DNA of 14,137 bases from an uncultured Leuconostoc sp. (GTDB lineage: Bacteria; Bacillota; Bacilli; Lactobacillales; Lactobacillaceae): positions 1 to 14,137 of the forward strand of contig NZ_CAMJRK010000034.1 in assembly GCF_946222815.1 (NCBI RefSeq), written 5' to 3'. Numbering within the stretch: position 1 is the first letter of the stretch; every line of letters starts with the position of its first letter. The translations under genes and the position numbers were made by a program. Of this stretch, positions 13,672 through 14,137 are shown one piece after another. The notes beneath the pieces were generated by a model, which was not told where the DNA came from, made no database searches, and saw only the letters and a list, made by a program, of their open reading frames with translations.

Positions 13672-14137
13672 ATGCAGTTTGGTAGATTTCGAATAGGACT
13701 ACGTACTTTAAAAACCGCGTTGGCCGTTATGATCATTATTACGGTTTTTTATTTTTTTCATCGGCCACCTTTTGTTGCTGCATTGGCATCTGTCTTTGCG
13801 TTGCGTGAAAGTTGGGACAAAACACTGAGTTTTGCAAAAATCCGTTTGATTTCAAATACAGTTGGTGGTTTATTGGCCTTAATTTATTTTTTAGTACATG
13901 CATACACACATCATGCGACGTGGGTGTCAATGATTTTTCTACCATTTCTTGTTATTATTGCAATTATCTTTCTAGATGGCTTTAATTTCAATAGTGGTGT
14001 CATCGGCGCACTCGCAGCTTTACTAATGATCTCACTAAATATTCCTGCAGGTGCCACTGTACTTTACGTGATTGATCGTATCATTGATACTTTTATTGGT
14101 GTCCTTGTATCAATTGGTGTCAACCGCTTTGCATCCC
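13672..14137 (+). CDS. Aromatic acid exporter-family (FUSC/DUF939-like) membrane protein, 3' end beyond window
   Basis: The frame is open from the ATG at 13672 (GGAGG five bases upstream) to the window edge, 155 codons without a stop. It starts MQFGRFRIGLRTLKTALAV and shows four or five membrane helices in the visible part: about 15-28, 33-43, 63-78, 84-101 and 107-120. The R-T-L-K-T-A-L-A start, F-A-L-R-E-S-W-D-K-T-L loop and a D-R-I-I-D-T-F-I-G-V-L-V-S-I-G-V-N-R segment near residue 135 are typical of the Firmicute aromatic acid exporter-like proteins, where the last one repeats across the family. The cytoplasmic C-terminal domain expected for this family lies outside the window. The substrate is unproven. 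It shares an intergenic region with a nitroreductase-family gene. Confidence 0.85.
   Translation, partial: MQFGRFRIGLRTLKTALAVMIIITVFYFFHRPPFVAALASVFALRESWDKTLSFAKIRLISNTVGGLLALIYFLVHAYTHHATWVSMIFLPFLVIIAIIFLDGFNFNSGVIGALAALLMISLNIPAGATVLYVIDRIIDTFIGVLVSIGVNRFAS

Noticed and set aside
1..14137. Search for a defence system, mobile element, bacteriocin cluster or other novel multi-gene system.
   Set aside because: Every long gene falls in a known housekeeping, transport or regulatory family. No transposase, integrase, toxin-antitoxin pair, peptide precursor or array was seen.

Overview
The window looks like ordinary chromosome from a low-GC lactic acid bacterium, most likely Leuconostocaceae (Leuconostoc-like). 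The evidence is a GroEL and PepC of lactic type, a mannose-class PTS with fused IIAB followed by a ManO (DUF956) gene, CcpA cre sites, a CIRCE-controlled groESL operon and AT-rich intergenic DNA. The genus is inferred from overall protein character, not from a search. I see no insertion sequence, phage gene, tRNA, rRNA, CRISPR array or defence island.

Layout, left to right. (1) 1-883, minus: 3'-truncated UbiA/MenA-type prenyltransferase. (2) 1003-1383, minus: unrecognised 126-residue protein, divergent from (3) 1603-2940, plus: aminopeptidase C (pepC). (4) A 53-bp perfect palindrome serves as shared terminator for pepC and the converging (5) padR-MFS exporter operon (5075-2989, minus). That operon has a near-consensus promoter carrying two identical operator-like repeats. 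(6) groES-groEL (7180-5209, minus) under a sigma-A promoter with a perfect CIRCE. (7) manLMN-manO-yitT (11405-7355, minus): PTS IIAB, IIC, IID, then a weak hairpin, manO and an overlapping YitT-family gene. (8) manA (12592-11612, minus), mannose-6-phosphate isomerase, directly upstream of the PTS. (9) Nitroreductase-family gene (13547-12807, minus), divergent from (10) a 3'-truncated aromatic acid exporter-family membrane protein (13672-14137, plus).

The clearest shared function is hexose uptake. The PTS imports and phosphorylates mannose/glucose, and ManA converts mannose-6-phosphate to fructose-6-phosphate. cre sites lie at the promoters of both units, which points to common CcpA control. 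The manA-PTS gap (11406-11611) is the most structured non-coding stretch. It holds two tandem promoters, each with its -35 inside a cre site, and the distal one also lies within a hairpin followed by seven T that could end manA transcripts.

The remaining genes are housekeeping or stress functions (chaperonin, peptidase, drug-efflux with its PadR repressor, flavin reductase). No undescribed multi-gene system is evident. The observations worth checking are regulatory architecture plus a few unplaced proteins. No gap longer than about 215 bases lacks a gene, and each is described by its regulatory entries.
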